DNA of 64,000 bases, from positions 99,665 through 163,664 of the forward strand of contig NZ_LMUM01000021.1 in assembly GCF_009765985.1 (NCBI RefSeq), in the 5' to 3' direction. The notes beneath the pieces are model-generated. The model saw only the letters and a list, made by a program, of their open reading frames with translations. It was not told the origin of the DNA and did not search any database. This DNA comes from Acidobacterium sp. S8. GTDB taxonomy: Bacteria > Acidobacteriota > Terriglobia > Terriglobales > Acidobacteriaceae. The position numbers and the translations under genes were made by a program. This document shows, in pieces, positions 46,266 through 54,205 of the stretch (position 1 is the stretch's first letter; each line of letters opens with the position of its first letter).

Positions 46266-47513
46266 TTATTCGCTCCAGCGCTTGAAGATCAGCGAACCGT
46301 TCGTGCCGCCGAAACCGAAGGAGTTCGACAGTGCGATGTCGATCTTCGCATCTCTCGGCTTATTGGGAACGTAGTTCAGCCGGCATTCGGGGTCCTGGTT
46401 TTCGAGGTTCATGGTCGGCGGAACCTTCTGTTCGAGCAGCGCCATGATGGTAATGCCTGCTTCGAGTCCGCCTGCGCCGCCGAGTAGATGCCCGGTCATC
46501 GACTTGGTCGAGCTGATGAGCAGCTTGCCGCTGGTGGCATCTTCGCCAAAGAGCTTTTCCATGGCAGCGCTTTCCAGCACGTCGCCAACTGGCGTCGAGG
46601 TTGCGTGCGCATTCACATACTGAATCTGGTCAGGCTGAATGCCTGCGCTTTTTACCGCGTTCTGCATGGCGCGATGGCAGCCTTCGCCTTCGGGGGCCAT
46701 GCTGGTGATGTGGTAAGCGTCGGCGCTCATGCCATAGCCGATGATCTCGGCCAGAATCTTTGCGCCGCGGGCTTTGGCAAACTCAAGATCTTCGAGGATC
46801 AGGATGCCTGCGCCTTCGCCAACGACAAAACCATCGCGGTCTTTATCGAAGGGACGGCAGGCGTGCGCCGGATCGTCATTGCGGGTGGATAGAGCGCGCA
46901 TGGCAGCGAAGCCACCTACGCCCATCGGGGTGATTGCTGCTTCAGCGCCGCCAGCGATCATGGCGTCGGCATCGCCGCGCTGAATGATGCGGTAGGCGTC
47001 GCCAATGGAGTGCGCGCTGGTGGTGCAGGCCGTCGCCGTCGCCTCGTTGGGCCCCCGGGCGCCGTAGCGGATGCTGACCTGCCCCGCCGCGAGATTGATG
47101 ATGGCTGCGGGAATGAAGAAGGGCGAAATCTTGCGCGGGCCGCCCTGCAACATGGCGCTGTGCTCGCGCTCGATGACGTCGAATCCACCGATTCCCGAGC
47201 CGATATGCACACCGACGCGCGTGTCATTTTCCGGAGTAATTTTGAGGCCGGACATCTCCATGGCCTCATACGTAGCGGCAAGAGCGAGATGGATGAAGCG
47301 TCCCATCTTGCGTGATTCCTTCTTATCCACGAAATTGAGTGGATCGAAGTTCTTCACTTCGGCTGCGAAGGTGACAGAGAAACCTGTCGTATCGAAACCA
47401 GTGATGGGAGCCATTCCGCTCTTACCCGCCAGCAGATTCTTCCAGACCTCGGGCGTGTTGTTGCCGACCCCGCACAGCAGGCCGATACCCGTGACTACGA
47501 CGCGCCGTTGCAA
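46266..47513 (-). CDS. fabF: 3-oxoacyl-ACP synthase II
   Basis: A 415-residue condensing enzyme of fatty-acid elongation. The catalytic triad is Cys163 (TACTTSAH), His303 (NAHATSTPVGD) and His342 (KSMTGHLLGGAGG), with Lys337 in STKSMTGH. The N-terminal RRVVVTGIG is reached only from a TTG codon at 47513, so this rare start must be used. It lies 2 bases after the acpP stop, in the order acpP-fabF, and the acpP end supplies AAAGGCGGCAAG as ribosome site; translational coupling is expected. Confidence 0.95.
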   Translation of the reverse strand: MQRRVVVTGIGLLCGVGNNTPEVWKNLLAGKSGMAPITGFDTTGFSVTFAAEVKNFDPLNFVDKKESRKMGRFIHLALAATYEAMEMSGLKITPENDTRVGVHIGSGIGGFDVIEREHSAMLQGGPRKISPFFIPAAIINLAAGQVSIRYGARGPNEATATACTTSAHSIGDAYRIIQRGDADAMIAGGAEAAITPMGVGGFAAMRALSTRNDDPAHACRPFDKDRDGFVVGEGAGILILEDLEFAKARGAKILAEIIGYGMSADAYHITSMAPEGEGCHRAMQNAVKSAGIQPDQIQYVNAHATSTPVGDVLESAAMEKLFGEDATSGKLLISSTKSMTGHLLGGAGGLEAGITIMALLEQKVPPTMNLENQDPECRLNYVPNKPRDAKIDIALSNSFGFGGTNGSLIFKRWSE

Positions 47514-47515
47514 GG

Positions 47516-47761
47516 TTACTTGCCGCCTTTCGCGTTCTTCTCGATGTAGTCGGTCGCGTCCTTGACGGTCTTGATCTTCTCGGCGTCTTCGTCGGGAATC
47601 TCAAGGTCGAAGGCTTCCTCGAACTGCATGACCAGCTCGACGACGTCGAGCGAGTCGGCGCCCAAATCTTCCTGGAACGACGCGCTGGGCGTCACTTCGG
47701 CTTCGTCTACCTGAAGCTGCTCGACGATGATCTGTTTTACTTTTTCTTCCACTGCTGCCAT
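47516..47761 (-). CDS. acpP: Acyl carrier protein
   Basis: An 81-residue carrier with the phosphopantetheine site DSL at Ser37 ([19 protein letters not shown]). It carries growing acyl chains for FabF and other enzymes. AGGAG lies seven bases before ATG 47761; the longer reading frame upstream is not coding. The fabF gene follows at 2 bases. Together they form a standard acpP-fabF pair, without the fabD/fabG genes nearby. Confidence 0.97.
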   Translation of the reverse strand: MAAVEEKVKQIIVEQLQVDEAEVTPSASFQEDLGADSLDVVELVMQFEEAFDLEIPDEDAEKIKTVKDATDYIEKNAKGGK

Positions 47762-47955
47762 GTGTTTCTCCTGTCCATCGAAAACGGCACAAATTTTAAT
47801 CAAAACTCTCCGGAGGCAGCCGCTGCCATAGGGCACACGAATACCAAGCTCCGAAATTTCAAGTCTACTGAGGCCCCATGAAGGTGTAAAGCGCGGGTGA
47901 CCAGATTTCAGTGCATGCCGTGCTTTGTTTGCGTTTCGGTGGCAGTATAGTCGCT

Positions 47956-49338
47956 ATGCCCCTCGTAGCAGTGATCGCTGTAATCGCCGTTCTTCTGGGA
48001 ATGGCCATCGGATATTGGATGCGAAGCCAGAGCGTGCGCGGTGAGGCTTTTGCACAGAAGCAGAACAATGAAAATCTGGCGGCTCAGCTGGCGGAACGTG
48101 AGAGGTCGCTGGATCAGGCGCGCCGTGAATTTACAGGTCTACATGCAGAAAATGCGCGCCTGAGCGAACGCCTGGCGGCGGAGCAGGAAGCCCTGAAACA
48201 GGCCCGGGTGTCTCTGGAGGACGCTTTTCGCAGCGCGGCAGCGCGGGTTTTGAACGAGAATAGCCACGCGTTCCTCCAATTGGCGCGCCAGGAGCTGAGC
48301 AAACAACAGCAGACATCGGAAAATCAGCTCGGTCAAAAGGAAAAAGCCATTGAAACCCTGTTGAAGCCCATCCGTGAAACGTTAGATAAATTGCAGCAGG
48401 GCACGCAGGAACTGGAGGTCAAACGCGAGGGCGCTTACCACTCGCTGAAGCAGCTCGTAGAAGGGATGCAGACCTCCCATGTCGATCTGCGCCGGGAGAC
48501 GTCGCAGTTGATCTCTGCGCTACGGGCGCCGAAGACGCGCGGCAACTGGGGCGAGCTGCAGCTAAAACGCTGCATCGAATTCGCGGGTATGGTGCAGCAT
48601 GCCTCTTTCGATCTGGAAGTTTTTGTACGCGGCGAAGAAAATTCCATTCGGCCCGATTGCGTCATCCATCTGCCGAATGACCGCACCATCGTCATCGACG
48701 TGAAGACGCCATTTGACGCCTTTCTCGATGCGATGAGCGCTCCTGACGAAGCAACCCGCACTTTGAAGCTGGCGGCGCATGCGACGCGCGTGCGTGAGCA
48801 TCTTGTGGCTCTCTCGGCCAAGTCTTACTGGAAGCAGTTCAAAGACAGCCCGGACTTCGTGGTCTGCTTTCTTTCAAGCGAGGTGTTTTTCAGTGCCGCG
48901 CTGGAGCAGGATCCTGGGTTGATCGAATTCGGCAGTGCCTCCAATGTGATTCTCGCCACGCCGACGACGCTGATCGCGCTGCTGAAAGCAGTTGCCTATG
49001 GATGGCAACAGATGGAAGTGACGAAGAATGCACTGGCGATTCAGAAGGTTGGAGAAAAGCTGTATGACAAGCTGGCATCGGCCCAGAAGTATTTCGCTCA
49101 AATGGGAAATGCGCTCAGCAATACCGTGAAGCACTACAACAGCCTGATTGGCTGCGTAGAAGGGCGTGGCAGCGTGTTTACCTATGCGCGCACGCTGCAT
49201 GAGCTGCAAATTGGACAGGATGAATTGCCTGAGATTGGAATGCTCGAATCGGTCACGCGCGAGCTGAAGTCAGAGGATTGGAAGCCGGAGCCTGCGGAAG
49301 AGGAGCCTGATGACACACTCTTCCCCAAGTTTGAGTAG
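47956..49338 (+). CDS. rmuC: DNA recombination protein RmuC
   Basis: A 460-residue protein with an N-terminal membrane helix (LVAVIAVIAVLLGMAIGYWM), then a coiled coil of about 150 residues, and the RmuC nuclease-like core: APKTRGNWGELQLKRCIEF, DCVIHLPNDRTIVIDVKTPF and KFVV-like DFVVCFLSSEVFFSAAL. The Asp/Lys of VIDVKTP are the PD-(D/E)XK-type active-site residues. RmuC limits inversions at short repeats in E. coli. ATG at 47956 is preferred over an upstream TTG. Divergent from acpP. Confidence 0.94.
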   Translation: MPLVAVIAVIAVLLGMAIGYWMRSQSVRGEAFAQKQNNENLAAQLAERERSLDQARREFTGLHAENARLSERLAAEQEALKQARVSLEDAFRSAAARVLNENSHAFLQLARQELSKQQQTSENQLGQKEKAIETLLKPIRETLDKLQQGTQELEVKREGAYHSLKQLVEGMQTSHVDLRRETSQLISALRAPKTRGNWGELQLKRCIEFAGMVQHASFDLEVFVRGEENSIRPDCVIHLPNDRTIVIDVKTPFDAFLDAMSAPDEATRTLKLAAHATRVREHLVALSAKSYWKQFKDSPDFVVCFLSSEVFFSAALEQDPGLIEFGSASNVILATPTTLIALLKAVAYGWQQMEVTKNALAIQKVGEKLYDKLASAQKYFAQMGNALSNTVKHYNSLIGCVEGRGSVFTYARTLHELQIGQDELPEIGMLESVTRELKSEDWKPEPAEEEPDDTLFPKFE

Positions 49339-49339
49339 C

Positions 49340-49594
49340 TTACTTTTTGTTTTCGTTTTCGCCAGTGAAGGAGCCGGTCGCGTGCTGTCCGGCGGGTAAG
49401 TCAGGGTGTCGCTCGGCCTTCCCTTTTTCCACATTGTCCTTGAGCAGACGGTGCTGCTCGTCCTTGCCTGCTCCGGTTAAACTGCCGTCTTCTTCTGCTG
49501 GAGCGGAACCCGGCTGTACGCTGGTTGGCGCAGCTTGCCTGGCGGAAGCGTGTTCTTCAGCTTTCTGGCTGCTGGATTGATCTTTTGACGACAT
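49340..49594 (-). CDS. Small hydrophilic, probably disordered protein
   Basis: An 84-residue protein of low complexity rich in Ser, Ala, Glu, Lys, Gln and Gly (SSKDQSSSQKAEEHASARQA), with no hydrophobic core. I do not recognise a family. The start at 49594 has GAGGGG about 7 bases upstream, which gives the frame some support. It ends one base from the stop of rmuC on the opposite strand, and lies 83 bases downstream of the HIT gene. Such small charged proteins can be stress-associated, but nothing here proves it. Confidence 0.5.
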   Translation of the reverse strand: MSSKDQSSSQKAEEHASARQAAPTSVQPGSAPAEEDGSLTGAGKDEQHRLLKDNVEKGKAERHPDLPAGQHATGSFTGENENKK

Positions 49595-49677
49595 TTTTCG
49601 GCCCCTCGCGAGAAAATTAGGCTGGATTTCAGCCCGCTTCATTTGGATGCCGAAGAAGCTGCCTGCGCCACTCGCCC

Positions 49678-50247
49678 TCAAGCTCCTTTCAGGAAATTCT
49701 CCCGCACGCGCTCCCAGGTCGTTGCCAGGTCCTCCGGCAGGACGCGCGTTTCGCCGACGACGGTCATGAAGTTGGTGTCGCCTGTCCAGCGGGGAAGAAT
49801 ATGCAGGTGCAGGTGGCCTTGAACTCCCGCTCCGGCAGATTTGCCCAGATTAAGCCCCATATTGATGCCGTCCGGATGGTAAGTGTGGCCAAGAACGGTT
49901 TCGAGATGCTGGGCGGAATCCATCAGCTCATGCGCGACGGTGGCAGGCAGCGCGGCGAGCGAGCTTTCATGCGCATAGGGCAGCACCATGACGTGTCCGG
50001 AAGTGTAGGGATAGCGATTGAGGATGGTAAATGTGCTTTTGTCGCGATGGACGATGAGCGCGGCCTTCTCCGCCATCTCGATCGGCATGCCGTTGGCCTC
50101 AGCGTATTCAACCGAGGCGATGAGATTACAGAAGACGCAGCCGCGGTCTCCGGGCCACGCGGACAGCGCTTCGGGCACGCCCTGGCGTTTGGCATGATCT
50201 CCGGTTGTCACATAGGTGTAACGCCAGGGTGTCCAAAGATGGTCCAT
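49678..50247 (-). CDS. HIT-family protein (Ap4A phosphorylase/FHIT-like)
   Basis: A 189-residue nucleotide hydrolase or transferase. The histidine triad [10 protein letters not shown] lies near residue 146, and [16 protein letters not shown] is the usual strand with the conserved NRYPY. The N-terminal CVFC pair with the later His resembles the zinc-binding HIT branch of bacterial diadenosine polyphosphate hydrolases. ATG 50247 is preferred (WTPWRYTYV is a typical HIT beginning). Divergent from recQ with 25 bases between starts. Confidence 0.92.
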   Translation of the reverse strand: MDHLWTPWRYTYVTTGDHAKRQGVPEALSAWPGDRGCVFCNLIASVEYAEANGMPIEMAEKAALIVHRDKSTFTILNRYPYTSGHVMVLPYAHESSLAALPATVAHELMDSAQHLETVLGHTYHPDGINMGLNLGKSAGAGVQGHLHLHILPRWTGDTNFMTVVGETRVLPEDLATTWERVRENFLKGA

Positions 50248-50272
50248 AGGCGACCAGTATAGCGAGTCTCCG

Positions 50273-52312
50273 ATGCCTATACTGATAGCTATGCCTCCAG
50301 CATCTTTGACCAGCCTGCTCGAACGCACTTTCGGGTTCGCATCGTTTCGCGCGAACCAGGAAGCGGTGTGCCGCGCGGCTGTGGATGGGAGCGATGTGCT
50401 GCTGGTGATGCCGACAGGCGCGGGCAAGTCGCTCTGCTACCAGTTGCCTGCTATCGCGAGGGGCGGAACGGCGCTGGTGATCAGTCCGCTGATTGCGCTG
50501 ATGGACGATCAATCGTCGAAGCTGAGCGAGCTGGGATTGAAGGCGGAGCGTATTCATTCCGGGCTCGACCGCGAACGCTCGCGTCAGGTCTGCCGCGACT
50601 ATCTTTCCGGCGCTCTCGATTTTCTCTTTATCGCGCCGGAACGGCTGCGGGTTCCAGGGTTTCCCGAGATGCTGGCCAAACGAAAGCCCGCGTTGATTGC
50701 GATTGATGAAGCGCATTGCATCTCGCAGTGGGGGCATGATTTTCGGCCCGATTACCGCTTACTTGGCAGCTACCTGCCTGCGCTGCGGCCTGCGCCGGTG
50801 GTGGCTCTGACGGCCACAGCCACGCCCATCGTGCAGGATGACATCATTGCGCAGCTCAGGCTCGATAAGCCTGCGCGCTTCATCCACGGCTTTCGGCGCA
50901 ACAATCTTGCGATAGAGATTGTGGAAGTATCCAAGCCCAAACGCACGCAACTTGCCCTGACGTTGCTATCGCCCGCTGAACGGCGTCCGGCAATTGTCTA
51001 TGCGCCGACGCGCAAAGAGGCTGAGTCATTAGCACAAGAGCTTTCGCAGAGCTTTTCGACAGCTGCGTACCATGCGGGGCTTGAGCCGGATCACCGCGAG
51101 CGAGTGCAGCGTGAATTTCTCGCGGGACGGCTGGAAGCAGTGGTGGCGACGATTGCCTTCGGCATGGGCATCGACAAGCCGGATGTGCGCACGGTGATCC
51201 ACACCGCGCTTCCGGCGAGCCTGGAAGCCTACTATCAGGAGATTGGCCGCGCCGGTCGCGATGGCAAGCCGAGCCGCACGATCCTGATGCACTCCTACGC
51301 CGACCGCCGCACGCATGATTTTTTCTACGAGCGCGATTACCCTCCGGTCGAAGAGCTGGATCTCATCTTCCGCAAGCTGCAGGCGCAGCCGCGCCACAGA
51401 GAGGAATTAGCCGAGCTGCTGAAATCGAAGCTCGACGGCGAAATCTTCCTGACCGCGCTCGATAAGCTGATGACGCACGGCGGCGCACATATCGATTACG
51501 ACGGCAATGTTGTACGCGGCGATGCAGGCTGGCGGCAGCCCTACATGTCGCAGTCGAACCAGCGCATGGCGCAGCTTGATCGCGTGATGCGGTATGCCGA
51601 GTCGAGCCAGTGCCGGATGGCGCAGCTGGTGCGACATTTCGGAGATGACGAAGACGGCAGGCGCGCGTGCGGCCTGTGCGATGTCTGCTCACCGGAGCGC
51701 GCTGTGGGGCAGCGCTTTCGGACGCTCGATGAGGGCGAGCGTGAGGTAATGTTCGCTGTTGTAAAGGTGCTGAGGTCAGGCGGCGGCAAATCGACAGGCA
51801 AGCTGCACCAGGAGCTGTGTGCCCGCAACCATATGAGCCGCGATCATTTTGAGGATCTGCTTGGTGCGATGAGTGGTGCTGGATTTCTTGCGCTCGAAGA
51901 TGCCAGCTTCGAGAAAGACGGTCGCAGTATCTCGTATCGCAAAGCCAGCCTGACGCGCGATGGCGAAGAGATGGATAGCGACGATGCCGCCACGGTGCTG
52001 ATGCGCGACAGCAGTGAAAACACCAGCCTCACCGCCAAGCCGGCGAAACGTGATCGCAAGCAGAAAGCGGCAAAGGTTGACGTTCCGCTCTCTGCCGAGG
52101 CAGCTGCATTAGAAGAACGTCTGCGCGCATGGCGGCGCGAAGAAGCCAGCAAGCTGGGCCAGCCTGCATTTTTGATATTCACTGACAAAACCCTGCGGGC
52201 GATTGCAGCCGAGCGTCCGCGCACAGAAGAAGACCTGCTTGCCGTCGATGGTATTGGCCCAGCTAAAGTGACGAAATTTGGCTCCGCTGTTTGTGAAATC
52301 TGCGCGGAATAG
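50273..52312 (+). CDS. recQ: ATP-dependent DNA helicase RecQ
   Basis: A 679-residue 3'-5' DNA helicase. Walker [15 protein letters not shown] is near residues 45-58, the DEAH box is in [20 protein letters not shown] (about 143-162), and the aromatic-rich loop is intact. Motif VI is [13 protein letters not shown]. The zinc-binding module CGLCDVC is followed by a winged-helix and a C-terminal HRDC domain (about residues 600-679). An ATG 18 bases further in (50291) is an alternative start. Divergent from the HIT gene; a terminator follows at 52336. Confidence 0.95.
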   Translation: MPILIAMPPASLTSLLERTFGFASFRANQEAVCRAAVDGSDVLLVMPTGAGKSLCYQLPAIARGGTALVISPLIALMDDQSSKLSELGLKAERIHSGLDRERSRQVCRDYLSGALDFLFIAPERLRVPGFPEMLAKRKPALIAIDEAHCISQWGHDFRPDYRLLGSYLPALRPAPVVALTATATPIVQDDIIAQLRLDKPARFIHGFRRNNLAIEIVEVSKPKRTQLALTLLSPAERRPAIVYAPTRKEAESLAQELSQSFSTAAYHAGLEPDHRERVQREFLAGRLEAVVATIAFGMGIDKPDVRTVIHTALPASLEAYYQEIGRAGRDGKPSRTILMHSYADRRTHDFFYERDYPPVEELDLIFRKLQAQPRHREELAELLKSKLDGEIFLTALDKLMTHGGAHIDYDGNVVRGDAGWRQPYMSQSNQRMAQLDRVMRYAESSQCRMAQLVRHFGDDEDGRRACGLCDVCSPERAVGQRFRTLDEGEREVMFAVVKVLRSGGGKSTGKLHQELCARNHMSRDHFEDLLGAMSGAGFLALEDASFEKDGRSISYRKASLTRDGEEMDSDDAATVLMRDSSENTSLTAKPAKRDRKQKAAKVDVPLSAEAAALEERLRAWRREEASKLGQPAFLIFTDKTLRAIAAERPRTEEDLLAVDGIGPAKVTKFGSAVCEICAE

Positions 52313-52335
52313 TTCTTATTCGAGTTTTGAAAGAT

Positions 52336-52374
52336 CCAATGTCTCTGCGAGACATTGGGCACCCTTTCTTTTCA
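52336..52374 (+). terminator. Probable terminator of recQ
   Basis: CCAATGTCTC and GAGACATTGG pair exactly over 10 bases around TGC, followed by a pyrimidine-rich tract, CACCCTTTCTTTTC. It lies in the gap between the convergent recQ and esterase genes. Confidence 0.75.
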
Positions 52375-52384
52375 TCGAAGTTTC

Positions 52385-53743
52385 CTATTCAGCAGTGCGA
52401 TTCGCGATCGACACGCGAAACAGTGGTCTGCTCTTTTCTGATGGCTCCATCTCGTAGGTTTGTGAAGTCTTGGCTGGGTCGTAGTCGCGCCAGAGCCACA
52501 TCATCTCTTCGGGAAACTCTGCGGCGCCCTGGCCGGCGTTATGCGTGCCTTTGCCGAAGCTGAAATGGAAATCGTAGTCCTTCAGCTTGAGGGCGTTGGC
52601 CATGCGGATGTTCGCCAGCGGCCAGCTTCCGTAGCGGTCATTTTCCATGTCGTTGGCACCGTCCTGCAGCCAGACGCGGATATTGCGTTTCGGCTCACGC
52701 AAAACTTTTTCCGGATAGTCCTGTCCGCCATCGTGGATGTCCGGCCGCTCCTGCCACTGGATGCTGGTGAAGCTGCCAATCCAGGTGAGCACGCGGCTGA
52801 ACTGGTCAGGCATCTGCCACGCGGCGTTAAAGGAGCAGATTCCGCCTGAGGAAAGCCCCGTGATGGCGCGGCTGTAAGCATCTTTGCGGATGTTGTATTT
52901 GGCTTCTACATCGGCGAGGATTTCGTCGCGCAAAAAGCGTGCATACCGGTCGCTAACTGTGTCGTAGAGGGTGCTCCGCATGGAGTCTTTAAGAGTGCGG
53001 TGCCATTTGTCGGAATACCCTTTTACGAAGTTATAGGTCGGCGTGCCGGGCGAATCGCTGATGTCGCCGGGATTGATGAAGACGCAAATCATAACCGGAA
53101 TTTTCTTGAGCGCAATCAGATTGTCGATGACGTCCAGCACCGGATGATCGCCGTCTCGTTTCCCGTAGCCCTCGCCATCCTGAAAGACCATGAGCGCCGC
53201 CGGAACCTTGGGATCGTACTGCGCGGGCACGTAGGTCCAATATTCGCTCTTCATGCCGTCATAAATTTTGCTGGTGTGGATGAGCTTTGGCGATAACGTG
53301 CCGGATGGAATATCGGGCTGCAGATAGGAAAGCGGTCCGAAGGCGGGCAGATCGAGGCGTCCTCCGAAGGACTTTCCGTTGACGATGTAATGGAAGGAAT
53401 GCAGTCTGCCCAGCGGCTCAATAAATTCAGTCGCGTACCAGAGGTCGGAGCCAGGCAGATGCTTCATGGGCATGCCGCCTGAGGTATTGTCCGGGCTGGT
53501 ATCGATAGAGAGGGACGGCTCAGCGGTCGATTGCACGGCAAAGAAGAAATCCGGTCCGTGACCTGCCCAGGCCGTTCCCTCCTGCAGATCTTTCGCTGTA
53601 AAACTGGACTCAATCGCCTGCCGCAGCGCCGGATTGTTGGATTTTGCCAGGTCGATCAGTTGCGGCGCGGAGAGTTTGTCGGCGGCAAAGGCGCAGACAG
53701 CCAGAAAAAGCGGCAAATAGGCGAGTTTCCTCATGGCGCGCAT
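52385..53743 (-). CDS. Secreted esterase of the enterochelin esterase-like family
   Basis: A 452-residue exported hydrolase (signal LAYLPLFLAVCAFAADK). An N-terminal beta-sandwich (CBM48-like, about 60-150) precedes an alpha/beta esterase domain with the nucleophile elbow ITGLSSGGICSF. ALMVFQDGEGYG is the start of the fold, and FGKGTHNAGQG contains the probable catalytic His. The protein resembles Fes and feruloyl/acetyl esterases that attack plant polymers. The start is at ATG 53743 or 53734; neither has a good ribosome site. Convergent with recQ. Confidence 0.86.
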   Translation of the reverse strand: MRAMRKLAYLPLFLAVCAFAADKLSAPQLIDLAKSNNPALRQAIESSFTAKDLQEGTAWAGHGPDFFFAVQSTAEPSLSIDTSPDNTSGGMPMKHLPGSDLWYATEFIEPLGRLHSFHYIVNGKSFGGRLDLPAFGPLSYLQPDIPSGTLSPKLIHTSKIYDGMKSEYWTYVPAQYDPKVPAALMVFQDGEGYGKRDGDHPVLDVIDNLIALKKIPVMICVFINPGDISDSPGTPTYNFVKGYSDKWHRTLKDSMRSTLYDTVSDRYARFLRDEILADVEAKYNIRKDAYSRAITGLSSGGICSFNAAWQMPDQFSRVLTWIGSFTSIQWQERPDIHDGGQDYPEKVLREPKRNIRVWLQDGANDMENDRYGSWPLANIRMANALKLKDYDFHFSFGKGTHNAGQGAAEFPEEMMWLWRDYDPAKTSQTYEMEPSEKSRPLFRVSIANRTAE

Positions 53744-53790
53744 TCTAAAGTGAGGAAGACCGGTTTCGGACTTTTTTCTACCCTTGCCAC

Positions 53791-53816
53791 AATTTGCACT
53801 AAATTTGGTGCAAATT
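53791..53816. promoter_or_regulatory. 26-bp perfect palindrome upstream of the esterase gene and rpsA
   Basis: AATTTGCAC and GTGCAAATT are exact inverse repeats with an 8-base spacer. It lies 48 bases upstream of the esterase start and 74 bases upstream of the rpsA promoter. No T-run follows, so a regulator site is more likely than a terminator. The likeliest target is the esterase gene. Confidence 0.5.
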
Positions 53817-53889
53817 ATAGATTGATTGTGACTTGGCGGAAAATTACAGGTTAATTTCTTTGCAAATACGTGAATCTAAGCCGAATAAA

Positions 53890-53918
53890 TTGACACTGTT
53901 AGCATGCAGTTCTATCCT
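53890..53918 (+). promoter_or_regulatory. Probable rpsA promoter
   Basis: The -35 box TTGACA (53890-53895) is separated by 17 bases from TATCCT (53913-53918). This is a near-consensus housekeeping promoter and would give an rpsA leader of about 280 bases. Confidence 0.65.
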
Positions 53919-53927
53919 TAATCTCAA

Positions 53928-53963
53928 CAGGGCTTATGTGCGCGGGATTCTAACGTAGCCCTG
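53928..53963 (+). promoter_or_regulatory. Stem-loop in the rpsA leader
   Basis: CAGGGCT (53928-53934) and AGCCCTG (53957-53963) pair over 7 bases near the 5' end of the leader. The remaining leader up to 54205 contains no coding frame that I can support. Feedback control of rpsA by S1 in its leader is known in E. coli; this structure may play a similar role. Confidence 0.4.
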
Positions 53964-54205
53964 TAATCACCGCTCCTGCATGTTCCTGCCTGGCGGAATG
54001 CTCCCAAACCGGAGACTGAGTTGTTCGCATACTCCACTGTCTCCCTGCTGAGAACCTTCCGTAGCGCCCAACATCCGGGTGTGATGATTCCCGAATCTTC
54101 GCCGGCTGGATTGAATCAAAAGGTGTGAGCGAAGGAAATCTGCAGCGCTGAGCCTGCAGGGCGACCACGGGGCCGCCGACCCTGAATCCTACTGAGCTGG
54201 CTGTT

